52,713 bases of DNA from a virus: positions 1 to 52,713 of the IMG/VR virus record IMGVR_UViG_3300045971_000144. One strand, 5' to 3'. A program made the translations under genes and the position numbers. The notes below the pieces were generated by a model, which did no database searches, was not told the origin of the DNA, and saw only the letters and a list, made by a program, of their open reading frames with translations. This document shows, piece by piece, positions 24,966 through 33,041 of this stretch (its first letter is position 1; each line of letters begins with the position of its first letter).

Positions 24966-25008
24966 AAAGAACACACTACCTTAGGAACCTTTATGGTTAC
25001 TCTCGTGT

Positions 25009-25048
25009 GCGCCGGCTGCTGGCGCGGGACGGCTGGCCGGGAATCCAG
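25009..25048. other. GC-rich structured intergenic element
   Basis: In an AT-rich genome this stretch is markedly GC-rich. GCGCC (25009-25013) pairs with GGCGC (25021-25025) around a seven-base loop, and CTGG (25033-25036) pairs with CCAG (25045-25048). GAATCC is repeated directly. An upstream AACC/GGTT hairpin (near 24984-24997) adds a third stem. It lies in the 110-base gap after the internal-protein genes, with no U-tract, so it may be a structured RNA, a 5' leader for the SGNH-like gene, or a processing signal. Confidence 0.4.
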
Positions 25049-25075
25049 AATCCTGAAAGTGAGCAATAATTTATA

Positions 25076-25820
25076 ATGAATATTCAAGAGTTGTGGACTA
25101 AAAAAATTCAACCCAGTGTAATGGTGCTTAATGGAACCATTACACCACCATGCACGCTACAATGGGCGGGAACTGACACTGAAGAATGTTTTGACAAACA
25201 TGCTTGGAATGAAAAAGTAGGCAATTATGATAAAAATTCAATCACATACTGTATAAACGAGCTAGGGGTATCGGTCTGATTCGTTTGATGTTGACAATAA
25301 TGGCAAAATAAAAATTTTAACATGCGGCTGCTCTTTTACTTTTGGTATTGGCCTGCAATTGCACGAAATATGGCCAGTTAAATTTGCAAATAAGATAGAT
25401 AACGCAATGTTATATAATTTGTCAATGGGAGCCGGAAGTCCTGATTATGTAGCTCGTACTATTTTTAATGCCATCGAAGTTATTAAGCCTAGCATTGTGG
25501 CTATATTATGGCCACCAAAATCAAGAGCCGAAATAATCAAGGGAACTGATATTTCCGTTATGGGTGCATGGATGCAAAATTATCCCCGTGTATTATCTGA
25601 TGATAATTACCAGCAGTATCTATTAATAAAAAATATTGAAATTGTTAACTTATTATGTGCGGCACATGGGTCAATATTAGTATCGAACCTGGTTGAAGAT
25701 ATTTATAATAATAATTATGTTAAAGATCACGCACGAGACTCTCAACATTTTGGCCCTCTCACACATACCATTATTTCTAACATGATGTTTGATCAATATA
25801 CTCAAAAAATTAAGTTATGA
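25076..25820 (+). pseudogene. SGNH-hydrolase-like gene with a +1 frameshift
   Basis: The frame from ATG 25076 runs 67 codons to TGA 25279. At the GGGG run near 25265 the coding sense passes to the +1 frame, which continues without a stop as YRSDSFDVDNNGKIKILTCG to TGA 25820. The joined protein (about 247 residues) has the SGNH/GDSL pattern: block I ILTCGCSFTFGIGL with the putative Ser, LSMGAGSPDYVARTIFNAI, and a C-terminal DSQHFGPLTH with the catalytic His. One extra G explains the break. It could be a sequencing or assembly error, a true pseudogene, or rarely programmed +1 frameshifting. An intact enzyme might act on acylated surface glycans. Confidence 0.7.
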
Positions 25821-25866
25821 CACCCACTATGCTGTAAAATGTATTAGTAATTTACACCCAGCAATC

Positions 25867-26769
25867 ATGCATTATCCCATAACTACAAACCTTCTGCAAC
25901 ACCCATTTACTATAATTGTCTATCCGGTCGGATCGGGAGGGGCGTTCATGACAACACTAATTTCGTTTGTGCAGGCAAACATAACAGAATTAATTCATAT
26001 ATCTGATGTCGGCGACGCCCATTTAATTCTTGAAAGTTTAATAGACAACGGCAAATTTGGATTCAAGGAGACCTCGCGGTATCCGTTTTTTAACCCATCA
26101 CAACTAGAAAACATACCAACGTCAGCTGCTGAATTTATTGATAGTATGAAATCGCAGATTCCGCAAGACAAAGTAGATCATGAGTTAACCTTAATTTTGG
26201 TATCACATTATTTAGAAAATATACCTGTTTATGAGTCTGTGTTCTCTAACTCATCGATTTTTGCGATAACATGCAATACAGTTGAGGAAAATCTTATTTC
26301 GCAAATTAATGTGTACGTTAAACATAGATTTAAATATAGCGATATTCAACGTATATGGTGGCTCACTGATCGTGCATTATTAGAAATACGCCAATTAGTA
26401 GAGTGTTATTTTTCTAAAGAAAGCAGCAATAAGATAGTTCAACACATAATTGACAACAAGATTAATAAAAGTTGTATGAATAGTTTAATATGGATGAAAT
26501 TCAAAGATAAACCACTCGCAGCAATACATAACTCTACAAGTAACGCAGTATCAATTCCATACTCATATATTTTATCAAACAATATAGCGGGCGTCGCCAA
26601 TGCCATAGAAAAATTAATTAATAATAAACTAACTAAAACACAATATAAAATAATTTCAGACAATATGAATAATTACTATATGCATGCAAATCATGTCATG
26701 AATGCCAATGTGTATGAGTATATCGATTCCTTAGAGGTAGACTTTAAGTCCCTGTCGAAAATTGCATAG
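25867..26769 (+). CDS. Unknown phage protein with glycine-rich loop
   Basis: About 300 residues from ATG 25867 (MHYPITTNLLQHP); an in-frame ATG at 25789 overlaps the previous gene and is less likely. FTIIVYPVGSGGAFMTTLIS near the start is a strand, glycine-rich loop and helix, like a degenerate P-loop and like the gene at 4339-4872. The rest is helical with a polar C terminus (NAIEKLINNKLTKTQYKI). AT-rich codon choice is stronger than in the neighbouring structural genes. A sulfotransferase-like or kinase-like fold is possible but not shown. Confidence 0.55.
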   Translation: MHYPITTNLLQHPFTIIVYPVGSGGAFMTTLISFVQANITELIHISDVGDAHLILESLIDNGKFGFKETSRYPFFNPSQLENIPTSAAEFIDSMKSQIPQDKVDHELTLILVSHYLENIPVYESVFSNSSIFAITCNTVEENLISQINVYVKHRFKYSDIQRIWWLTDRALLEIRQLVECYFSKESSNKIVQHIIDNKINKSCMNSLIWMKFKDKPLAAIHNSTSNAVSIPYSYILSNNIAGVANAIEKLINNKLTKTQYKIISDNMNNYYMHANHVMNANVYEYIDSLEVDFKSLSKIA

Positions 26770-26856
26770 TATGCCTAAAATTATTATGTTCAGTGGTGGT
26801 CAACGCGGTGATAGTTCATTGCGAGCAAAGCCACGTTACTAGAAATAAACCCAACC

Positions 26857-26881
26857 AACGCAGGCCCAGTGTCACTGCGTT
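26857..26881. terminator. Hairpin, possible terminator
   Basis: AACGCAG (26857-26863) pairs perfectly with CTGCGTT (26875-26881) over an 11-base loop and can extend by CCA/TGG with one bulged base. The sequence after it is AT-rich but has no clean T-run (ATGGAAAATTATTTT). It lies between the unknown gene ending at 26769 and the sigma70-type promoter at 26920, where a terminator would make sense. The rest of this 205-base gap shows only a 23-codon open frame. Confidence 0.4.
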
Positions 26882-26919
26882 ATGGAAAATTATTTTGGCA
26901 TACATAAAATTCTAAGGTG

Positions 26920-26948
26920 TTGCGTTTCTAAGATAACTAATATATAAT
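26920..26948 (+). promoter_or_regulatory. Sigma70-type promoter of the replication block
   Basis: TTGCGT (26920-26925), 17-base spacer, perfect TATAAT (26943-26948). A 26-base leader follows with an AAAGGAAC ribosome binding site before ATG 26975. Confidence 0.6.
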
Positions 26949-26974
26949 AGTTAAACTTATAAAGGAACAACACT

Positions 26975-27235
26975 ATGGCAAGTCGAATGTTTTCGGGTGA
27001 ACAAAAGAACAAACTCACACAACTGTTCAACGAAGGAATCGCAGTGATGCAGGAAGTAGAAGATTTGAGTGCTGGACTATCTGACACTATTAAAGCAGTA
27101 GCAGAAGAACTCGAAATCAAACCAGGTGTTTTGAAGAAAGCACTCAAGACAGCACAAAAAACACGTTTTGGCGAGCAAGATGCTGATCACGAAACTTTGC
27201 GCGACATTTTGGAAACGGTTGGAAGAACTCTCTAA
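26975..27235 (+). CDS. dsbA: DsbA-like double-stranded DNA-binding regulator
   Basis: 86 residues, all helical, with the features of T4 DsbA (89 residues), a small protein that binds double-stranded DNA near late promoters and is reported to aid late transcription: an N-terminal helix (EQKNKLTQLFNEGIAVMQEV), a central AVAEELEIKPGVLKKALKTAQK that looks like helix-turn-helix, and an acidic C-terminal DADHETLRDILETVGRTL. The match is by size, helix order and motif shape, not by recalled alignment, so the symbol is tentative. It has its own early-type promoter and RBS and precedes a homing endonuclease and the polymerase. Confidence 0.55.
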   Translation: MASRMFSGEQKNKLTQLFNEGIAVMQEVEDLSAGLSDTIKAVAEELEIKPGVLKKALKTAQKTRFGEQDADHETLRDILETVGRTL

Positions 27236-27241
27236 TATTTG

Positions 27242-27814
27242 ATGCAGCCATCAACTAAAGTAAGACCATATGTTTATAATGGCATCAATCCAATAACTGG
27301 CGAATTTTATATTGGTTACCGAGAAATAAACACAAAACCATCTCATATAGATATACTTGAGTATAGAACTTCATCAAAAGTAGTAGAGCCGATATTTGAT
27401 ATGATGACCTGGCAAGTGTTGGCAGAATTTGAAACAGGAAAAGATGCATATGATTTTGAGCAACTTTCAATATACGAGAATTGGGACAATCCATTGTTGT
27501 TAAATGAAAGATGTTATTTTCAGAAAGAAAGATTTAAAAGCAAAAAAGGTTCTGTTCCGTGGAATAAAGGAAAACCCGGGCTACAGTCTCATTCTGAAAC
27601 TACTAAAGAAGTTATTCGTAAAAAACGAGCAACACAAGTATTTTCTTCTGAGACTTGCATCAAAATTAGTAAATCATTAGTTGGGAATAGTAGAAGTAAA
27701 AAGCCTCGGTCGATAGAACAAAATTTGGCAAAATCTTCAAGACAGACTGGACAAAAAAGAGGTCCATATAAAAAGAAGTCAGTAAATAGCATACAATCAC
27801 AGTTACGCAGCTAA
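27242..27814 (+). CDS. GIY-YIG homing endonuclease (same strand as polymerase)
   Basis: 190 residues from ATG 27242, seven bases after the DsbA-like stop. The N-terminal module reads YVYNGINPITGEFYIGYREI, a good GIY-YIG pattern with YVY and YIG. EYRTSSKVVEP may carry the catalytic Arg, and FETGKDAYDFEQLSIYENW the metal-binding Glu. A NUMOD3-type block WNKGKPGLQSH and a basic, disordered C terminus (RQTGQKRGPYKKKS) would bind DNA. It is inserted just upstream of the DNA polymerase gene, a typical site for genes that exploit linked homing. It lacks the leader found on the antisense copies. Confidence 0.8.
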   Translation: MQPSTKVRPYVYNGINPITGEFYIGYREINTKPSHIDILEYRTSSKVVEPIFDMMTWQVLAEFETGKDAYDFEQLSIYENWDNPLLLNERCYFQKERFKSKKGSVPWNKGKPGLQSHSETTKEVIRKKRATQVFSSETCIKISKSLVGNSRSKKPRSIEQNLAKSSRQTGQKRGPYKKKSVNSIQSQLRS

Positions 27815-27834
27815 AAGTGCGATAAGGAAATAAT

Positions 27835-30045
27835 TTGAGTTACATTGACGCAATTCTCGATAAACAGCGAGATAAAATTCACGTTGTAGAACGTGACGAA
27901 ACGGGTAAGCGTGTTTACACTGAGTTCCCAACCGAATATGTCCTTTATTATGAGGATTCAAAAGGTAAACACCAAACCATTTACAGAACACCTGTATCTA
28001 AGTTTACAACACAATCCAATACTCAGTTTAGAAAAGAGTTAAAAATACATAGTAGTAAAAAACTATGGGAAAGCGATGTAAATCCAATCTTCCGTTGCTT
28101 AGAGAAAAACTATCTCGGCGCAAAATCCCCAAAACTCCATACATGCTTTTTCGACATTGAGTCCGACTTTGACTTAGCACAGGGCGGTTATGCGCCAGTG
28201 GATGATCCGTTTAATATGATCACGGCTATTACTGTTTACTTAGACTGGTTGGACAAACTCATCACCTTAGCAGTGCCGCCTAAGACTTTAACTTGGGATC
28301 AGGCAACTGAGATCGCAAGTTTCTTTGACGACACATACCTGTTTCATACCGAAGCAGAAATGCTTGACACGTTTTTAAACTTGATTGACGATGCGGATGT
28401 GATTAGCGGATGGAACAGTGAGGGCTATGACGTTCCTTACACTGTTGGACGCATTATGCGGGTGCTGGCTAAGGACGACCTACGCAGGCTTTGCTTGTGG
28501 GATCAAATGCCAAAGAAGCGAGAGTTTGAACGCTACGGTGCGAAAAGCATGACGTATGATTTATGCGGCCGTGTGCACCTGGACTATATGCAACTGTATC
28601 GCAAGTATACATATGAAGAACGCCACAGCTATTCCCTTGATGCAATCGGCGAGTATGAACTTAACGAGCGCAAGTTGGCGTACGAAGGATCATTGGATCA
28701 GTTATACAATCAAGACTTTAAAAAGTTCATCGACTATAACAGGCAAGATACTCGCTTGCTTGCTCGTTTAGACGAAAAACTACGCTTCTTAGACTTGGCA
28801 AATGAGTTGGCACATGATAATACAGTGTTGTTGGCGACAACAATGGGCGCGGTTGCAGTGACTGACCAAGCTATTATTAACGCAGCGCACAAACAGGGAT
28901 TGGTTGTTCCATCCAAACCGCCGTATGTTGAAGAGACTGATGACGATATTGACGACGATGACAGCGACGGTCGAGCCGCTGGAGCGTATGTAGCACAGCC
29001 TAAGGTAGGTATGCATCAGTATATAGGTGCTATCGACATTAACTCACTATACCCATCCACAATTCGTGCCCTTAACATGGGACCAGAAACTATCGTGGGG
29101 CAATTACGGCCAGTAATGAGCGAACAATATATTGCGTCTAAAATGGCAGACAAGATTGTTAACCACCAAAAGCGTAAAGGTATGTCATTTGCCGCAGCAT
29201 GGGACGGATTGTTTGGGAGTCTTGAATACATTGCAGTAATGGCCCAAGAGAAAGACACAGAGATTATCATTGACTGGGAAGGTGGTGAGGCCACTGCCCA
29301 TAGTGCTGCTGATGTGTGGTCGCTTATCTTTGAAGGTGGACAGAAGTGGATGCTAAGTGGCAACGGCACTATTTTCCGCTACGACATTGAAGGCATTATC
29401 CCCACATTGCTTGCTACTTGGTATAAAGAGCGTAAAGAGCTACAGGCTAAGAAGAAGGAAGCAACCACTAAGGAAGATATTGCGTTCTGGGATAAGCGAC
29501 AGTTAGTGAAGAAGATTAACTTGAACTCACTGTATGGTGCGTTGTTGAATCCAGGCTGTAGATTCCACGATTTTAGGATTGGGCAGTCCACTACACTGAC
29601 TGGGCGTGTTATTGCCAAGCACATGGATGCGTTTACAAACGAGTGTATTACAGGCAAGTATGAACACGATGGTAAAGCAATTGTTTACGGTGATAGCGTA
29701 ACTGGTGACAGCCTCGTTAAAACTGATTCGGGCGAAATCACTATTGCGGAGATGTTTGTGCAGTGTGCTGGGCACGATGTTTACGGCGAAAAGGAATATG
29801 GCTTTGATACTTCCGCTAAAGTAGTAGGGTTTGATATATGTAAAGATCAACCAATTATGAGTGAAGTATCGTTTGTGATTCGGCATAAGACTAAGAAGAA
29901 GTTATATAGAATAACAACAGAAAGCGGTGAGTCTGTTACAGTAACAGAAGATCATAGTATCATGGTAGACCGCGATGGATTCACAATAGAAGTTAAACCA
30001 ACACAACTTACATTAGATGACTTAATAATCAAGCTTGTGGCATAA
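27835..30045 (+). CDS. 43: DNA polymerase gp43-like, N-terminal part fused to split-intein N half
   Basis: 736 residues. Residues 1-620 are the N-extein of a family B polymerase: exonuclease motifs FFDIESDFD (Asp107, Glu109), GWNSEGYDVPY and YNRQDTRLL; polymerase motif A IDINSLYPSTIRAL near 401; motif B KKINLNSLYGALLN near 560; and the first half of motif C, YGD, at 618-620. At Ser621 the frame turns into an intein N half of 116 residues and stops. The start is TTG 27835 (TTGAGTTAC), supported by AAGGA 6-7 bases upstream and an in-frame stop just before. Alone it lacks the second catalytic Asp and the thumb, so it must be joined to the product at 31007-32026. Confidence 0.93.
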   Translation: MSYIDAILDKQRDKIHVVERDETGKRVYTEFPTEYVLYYEDSKGKHQTIYRTPVSKFTTQSNTQFRKELKIHSSKKLWESDVNPIFRCLEKNYLGAKSPKLHTCFFDIESDFDLAQGGYAPVDDPFNMITAITVYLDWLDKLITLAVPPKTLTWDQATEIASFFDDTYLFHTEAEMLDTFLNLIDDADVISGWNSEGYDVPYTVGRIMRVLAKDDLRRLCLWDQMPKKREFERYGAKSMTYDLCGRVHLDYMQLYRKYTYEERHSYSLDAIGEYELNERKLAYEGSLDQLYNQDFKKFIDYNRQDTRLLARLDEKLRFLDLANELAHDNTVLLATTMGAVAVTDQAIINAAHKQGLVVPSKPPYVEETDDDIDDDDSDGRAAGAYVAQPKVGMHQYIGAIDINSLYPSTIRALNMGPETIVGQLRPVMSEQYIASKMADKIVNHQKRKGMSFAAAWDGLFGSLEYIAVMAQEKDTEIIIDWEGGEATAHSAADVWSLIFEGGQKWMLSGNGTIFRYDIEGIIPTLLATWYKERKELQAKKKEATTKEDIAFWDKRQLVKKINLNSLYGALLNPGCRFHDFRIGQSTTLTGRVIAKHMDAFTNECITGKYEHDGKAIVYGDSVTGDSLVKTDSGEITIAEMFVQCAGHDVYGEKEYGFDTSAKVVGFDICKDQPIMSEVSFVIRHKTKKKLYRITTESGESVTVTEDHSIMVDRDGFTIEVKPTQLTLDDLIIKLVA
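29695..30042 (+). mobile_element. Split intein, N-terminal half (IntN)
   Basis: 116 residues starting SVTGDSLVKTDSGEITIAEM (Ser1). Block B is visible as ESVTVTEDHSIMV with the TxxH motif, which activates the N-terminal bond. The half ends KPTQLTLDDLIIKLVA and then stops. The insertion point is between Asp and Thr of the polymerase YGDTDS motif. The partner half is at 31007-31132. Confidence 0.9.
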
Positions 30046-30048
30046 ATA
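30041..30048 (+). promoter_or_regulatory. T4-late-type box before the split-intein endonuclease
   Basis: CATAAATA overlaps the stop of the IntN frame and lies 26 bases before ATG 30075. An ATAGGAG ribosome binding site (about 30059-30065) follows. It may give the endonuclease and the C-terminal polymerase half their own late transcript. Confidence 0.45.
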
Positions 30049-30074
30049 CTATATGGAGATAGGAGTATTAGCAT

Positions 30075-31031
30075 ATGATTAAATGTCTAGAATGTGGTTT
30101 TGAATCTGAGAGGTTACAATGGACGCACTTCAAATATAAGTGCACTGGTAAATTTAAGAACGGTGTCGAATATATGGCAGCGTACCCAGGGGCAAAAGTT
30201 GTAAGTAGTACGCTCGCAAAGTGTACCGCAGTTACACTAAATAACCTTGTCAAGAAATATGGGCAAGAAGAAGGCAAAACACGATGGGAGAGGTACTGTG
30301 GCAGGCAATCCAATTCTAACACGTACGAGTATAAGAAGGAAAAATACGGTTGGTCCAAGGAAGAGTTTGACGAGTATAATTCATCCAGGGCGCAAACATT
30401 ACAAAAAATGATTGCTCGCCACGGTGAAGAAGTAGGTGCTGCTAAGTGGGAAAATTACTGTCTCCGCCAGGCGTACACAAATACTAAAACATATTTCATC
30501 GAAAAATACGGGCAAGATGTAGGGACATTTCTATATCTAGCAGTCAACAAGAAAAAGAGTCTTGCTAGTAATCCGGCGCTGTTGGCAGAGCATTTACATA
30601 TTACTGAGGAAGAAGCTACTCAGATCATAATGAGTAGAAAATCCACTCAACATTGCAGCAACTTAGAAAACGAGTTTGTTGTAATGCTAGAAGACGCGAT
30701 CGGTTTCAAATTAGACCATACAAGCGTTAACTCTCCGTTCGGGAAATGGTCTACTCTTCTGAACTCATATGTGATTTATGATGTAGTCCACAAGAATTGC
30801 ATTATAGAATTTAACGGCGACTACTGGCATGCTAACCCAGATATCTATGTCGAATCTGCACTAATCCGTGGCCGCAGTGCGGTTGACATATGGCACAAAG
30901 ACATGCTAAAGTTGAAGACTGCCGAAGACTTAGGATTTAAGGTGATAACGGTATGGGAACAAGAATTTAAAAGCAGCAAAGCACTAACTATTGAAAGGGT
31001 AATCAAATGGATGTTATCAGAACTAAAGTAA
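30075..31031 (+). CDS. Vsr-like homing endonuclease between split polymerase halves
   Basis: 318 residues. The N terminus CLECGFESERLQWTHFKYKC is a zinc finger. Two similar middle segments follow (YGQEEGKTRWERYCGRQ and GEEVGAAKWENYCLRQA), each preceding a Tyr/Lys-rich YxxEKYG block, probably DNA-reading repeats. The C-terminal nuclease resembles very-short-patch-repair endonucleases: YDVVHKNCIIEFNGDYWHAN, DIWHKDMLKLKTAEDLGFKV and ITVWEQEF carry the expected acidic, His and Lys residues. A nuclease of this kind lying between halves of a split intein is the 'fractured gene' arrangement described from metagenomes by Dassa and colleagues (2009). The last 25 bases overlap the IntC frame. Confidence 0.85.
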   Translation: MIKCLECGFESERLQWTHFKYKCTGKFKNGVEYMAAYPGAKVVSSTLAKCTAVTLNNLVKKYGQEEGKTRWERYCGRQSNSNTYEYKKEKYGWSKEEFDEYNSSRAQTLQKMIARHGEEVGAAKWENYCLRQAYTNTKTYFIEKYGQDVGTFLYLAVNKKKSLASNPALLAEHLHITEEEATQIIMSRKSTQHCSNLENEFVVMLEDAIGFKLDHTSVNSPFGKWSTLLNSYVIYDVVHKNCIIEFNGDYWHANPDIYVESALIRGRSAVDIWHKDMLKLKTAEDLGFKVITVWEQEFKSSKALTIERVIKWMLSELK

Positions 31032-31132
31032 AGTCAGTCGAATGTCTAGGAGAAGTGGATGACTACGTTTATGATATAAGCGTTACTGGTCAAGACCCAG
31101 TATTCTTCGCAAACGACTTGCTCGTTAAAAAT
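31007..31132 (+). mobile_element. Split intein, C-terminal half (IntC)
   Basis: 42 residues. Block F is DDYVYDISVTGQDPVFFAND and block G is LLVKN before Thr+1. The penultimate residue is Lys, not the usual His that assists asparagine cyclisation; such replacements occur in some active inteins but merit a splicing test. Confidence 0.88.
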
Positions 31133-32026
31133 ACCGATTCCGTTTATTTCAGTGCATGGCCTATTATCAAGAAAGAAGTTGACGCTGGAACATTGGAATG
31201 GAACAAGGACATTTGCTTGCAGATGTATGATGCTATCGCTGACAAGGTTAACGAGAGTTTCCCCGCTATGATGGCTGCGGCTTGCAACTGTCCAACTGAG
31301 CGTGGTGCGTTGATTAAAGGCGGACGAGAATTAATTGCCACCTCTGGTTTGTTTATTAAAAAGAAGCGTTATGCTGTATTGATTTACGACATGGAAGGCA
31401 CACGTTTGGATCAATACGATCACGAAACTTCCAAGAAGAAAGGTGTGCACTTTGGACATGGCAAAGTAAAAGCAATGGGCTTAGACTTGAAGCGTTCAGA
31501 TACACCTCGCGTAGTACAGGACTTTTTGAGTGACTTACTTTACGATACGCTAATTAACGTAGACAAAGAAAAGATCATTACTAAAATCCGCGACTTTAAA
31601 CTGAAGTTTGCTGAAATCCCTGCATGGGAAAAAGGCACACCTAAGCGTGTGAACAATTTGACCAAATACACCAAAGAGTTTGAACTTACTGGTGGCTGTA
31701 GGGTTGGACACGTGATGGCAGCGATTAACTGGAACAGACTGAAAAAGATGCATGGTGATAACTACAGCCCAAGCATCGTAGACGGTATGAAGGTTATCGT
31801 GTGCAAACTTAAAAACAATCCGCTTGAGTATACCTCTGTTGCTTACCCAACAGACATTATGCACATACCGGACTGGTTTAAAGAGCTACCGTTTGACAAC
31901 GACCTTATGGAGACAACTATTGTTAACCAAAAGGTGGAGAACTTATTAGGCGTGCTAAACTGGGACATAACTAACAATACTGAAGTTAAGACCACATTTA
32001 GCTCGTTATTTACATTTGGAGAATAA
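31007..32026 (+). CDS. 43: Split-intein C half fused to DNA polymerase C-terminal part
   Basis: 339 residues. The first 42 (ATG 31007, to ANDLLVKN) are the intein C half; Thr43 is the +1 residue and opens the rest of polymerase motif C, TDSVYFSAW. The 297-residue C-extein carries the palm end and thumb: KKKRYAVLIYDMEG (the KxY motif), RSDTPRVVQDFLSDLL, and a C terminus ending TTFSSLFTFGE, which could serve as the clamp-binding tail. Joined to the N part the polymerase would be 917 residues, close to T4 gp43 (898). The frame starts within the endonuclease gene by 25 bases, in another frame. Confidence 0.92.
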   Translation: MDVIRTKVKSVECLGEVDDYVYDISVTGQDPVFFANDLLVKNTDSVYFSAWPIIKKEVDAGTLEWNKDICLQMYDAIADKVNESFPAMMAAACNCPTERGALIKGGRELIATSGLFIKKKRYAVLIYDMEGTRLDQYDHETSKKKGVHFGHGKVKAMGLDLKRSDTPRVVQDFLSDLLYDTLINVDKEKIITKIRDFKLKFAEIPAWEKGTPKRVNNLTKYTKEFELTGGCRVGHVMAAINWNRLKKMHGDNYSPSIVDGMKVIVCKLKNNPLEYTSVAYPTDIMHIPDWFKELPFDNDLMETTIVNQKVENLLGVLNWDITNNTEVKTTFSSLFTFGE

Positions 32027-32028
32027 TC

Positions 32029-32961
32029 ATGAGCATAGGTAAATTGATAAAATTTAAAGAAAGAGCAAAAAATAATATAGATTTGGTTGATATAAGTATC
32101 GCTATCAACAAAAAAATGAATCGATTGTTAACTATAGTTAAAGATATTGATGATATTGAATTATCTACGTTAGTATCACCAGTGTGCTCAGATCAAATGA
32201 AATTGTTTGACGATCTTATACAAAACTCTTCTACTAAATTGGCAAAGATTCTTGACGTCGTCGAATTGAAGATTAGCGACGAGGGGAAACTGTTGTCATC
32301 GCGAACTCCGCCAGAAACAGATTATGAAAGTCTTCGCCACTCGCGGGCATTTAATTACTCAGACTATATGTTACAGTTATTACTTGGCAGAATTAGCAAA
32401 TATTCGTCGTGGCAATATCCTGCGATGGAGATAAACCCACGCCGCCCTAGTATAATTACAACAAAATTAGTCGCAAGTGATCCACTTTACTTAGTTGAAC
32501 TTGAGTTTGAAAAAGTGTTAACTGACGCTTTATCTATTTTTACACCAGAATACCAAGCACGGTTACGCCCATATTTTATTAGCGGATATGACTTTTCAAT
32601 TCTACCTAAAGAACAGTTTGGCTTTGTCATTAGTGTAAACTCTTTCGACTTTATTAACAGCAATAGCATTGAACAATATATGAAAGCAATTTATCCATTA
32701 CTGCTACCCGGGGGCACATTTTTATTTACTTACAATAATTGTGAAATTCCCGTGGGTGCAATGATGGCAGAAGAGAATGTCCGCTCATATGTCACTCAAA
32801 CTACGATATCTGAAATGGCAGTTAATATTGGGTATGAAATAGCAGAAACTTTCAACTTAGTTGACCATCAGCAGCTCAGTTGGGTCGAGATTAAGAAACC
32901 CGGCACACTCAACACAATTAAAGGCCACCAAGCTCTTGGTGCAATTAAAGATATTGAGTGA
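32029..32961 (+). CDS. Methyltransferase-like phage protein
   Basis: 310 residues, ATG 32029 two bases past the polymerase stop. The N-terminal 130 residues are helical. The C-terminal half resembles the end of a class I methyltransferase: FGFVISVNSFDFINSNSIEQ is the post-II/IV region and YPLLLPGGTFLFTYNNCEIP matches the strand that follows motif IV. The glycine-rich SAM loop is not clear (RLRPYFISGYDFSILPKEQF occupies its place), so it may be inactive or bind another ligand. The function is unknown; close spacing places it in the replication unit. Confidence 0.6.
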   Translation: MSIGKLIKFKERAKNNIDLVDISIAINKKMNRLLTIVKDIDDIELSTLVSPVCSDQMKLFDDLIQNSSTKLAKILDVVELKISDEGKLLSSRTPPETDYESLRHSRAFNYSDYMLQLLLGRISKYSSWQYPAMEINPRRPSIITTKLVASDPLYLVELEFEKVLTDALSIFTPEYQARLRPYFISGYDFSILPKEQFGFVISVNSFDFINSNSIEQYMKAIYPLLLPGGTFLFTYNNCEIPVGAMMAEENVRSYVTQTTISEMAVNIGYEIAETFNLVDHQQLSWVEIKKPGTLNTIKGHQALGAIKDIE

Positions 32962-32978
32962 ATTAGTTTTCAAAAGAC

Positions 32979-33007
32979 TTGATACGGTCTAAATAAAGTA
33001 TTACAAT
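32979..33007 (+). promoter_or_regulatory. Sigma70-type promoter of the clamp gene
   Basis: TTGATA (32979-32984), 17-base spacer, TACAAT (33002-33007); 34 bases of leader follow with ACAGGAGT as ribosome binding site before ATG 33042. It allows early expression of the clamp. Confidence 0.6.
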
Positions 33008-33041
33008 TAGTGATAACATTAACCTACAGGAGTATTTTTTA

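Noticed and set aside
24966-25075. Considered as tRNA or known ribozyme
   Set aside because: No cloverleaf, no T-arm consensus, no CCA end, and no hammerhead or HDV core could be matched by eye.
26771-26842. 23-codon frame starting MPKIIMFSGGQRGDSS, faintly like a QueC start (SGG-DS)
   Set aside because: Too short, spacing of SGG and DS wrong for QueC, stops at once. QueC cannot be claimed from it.
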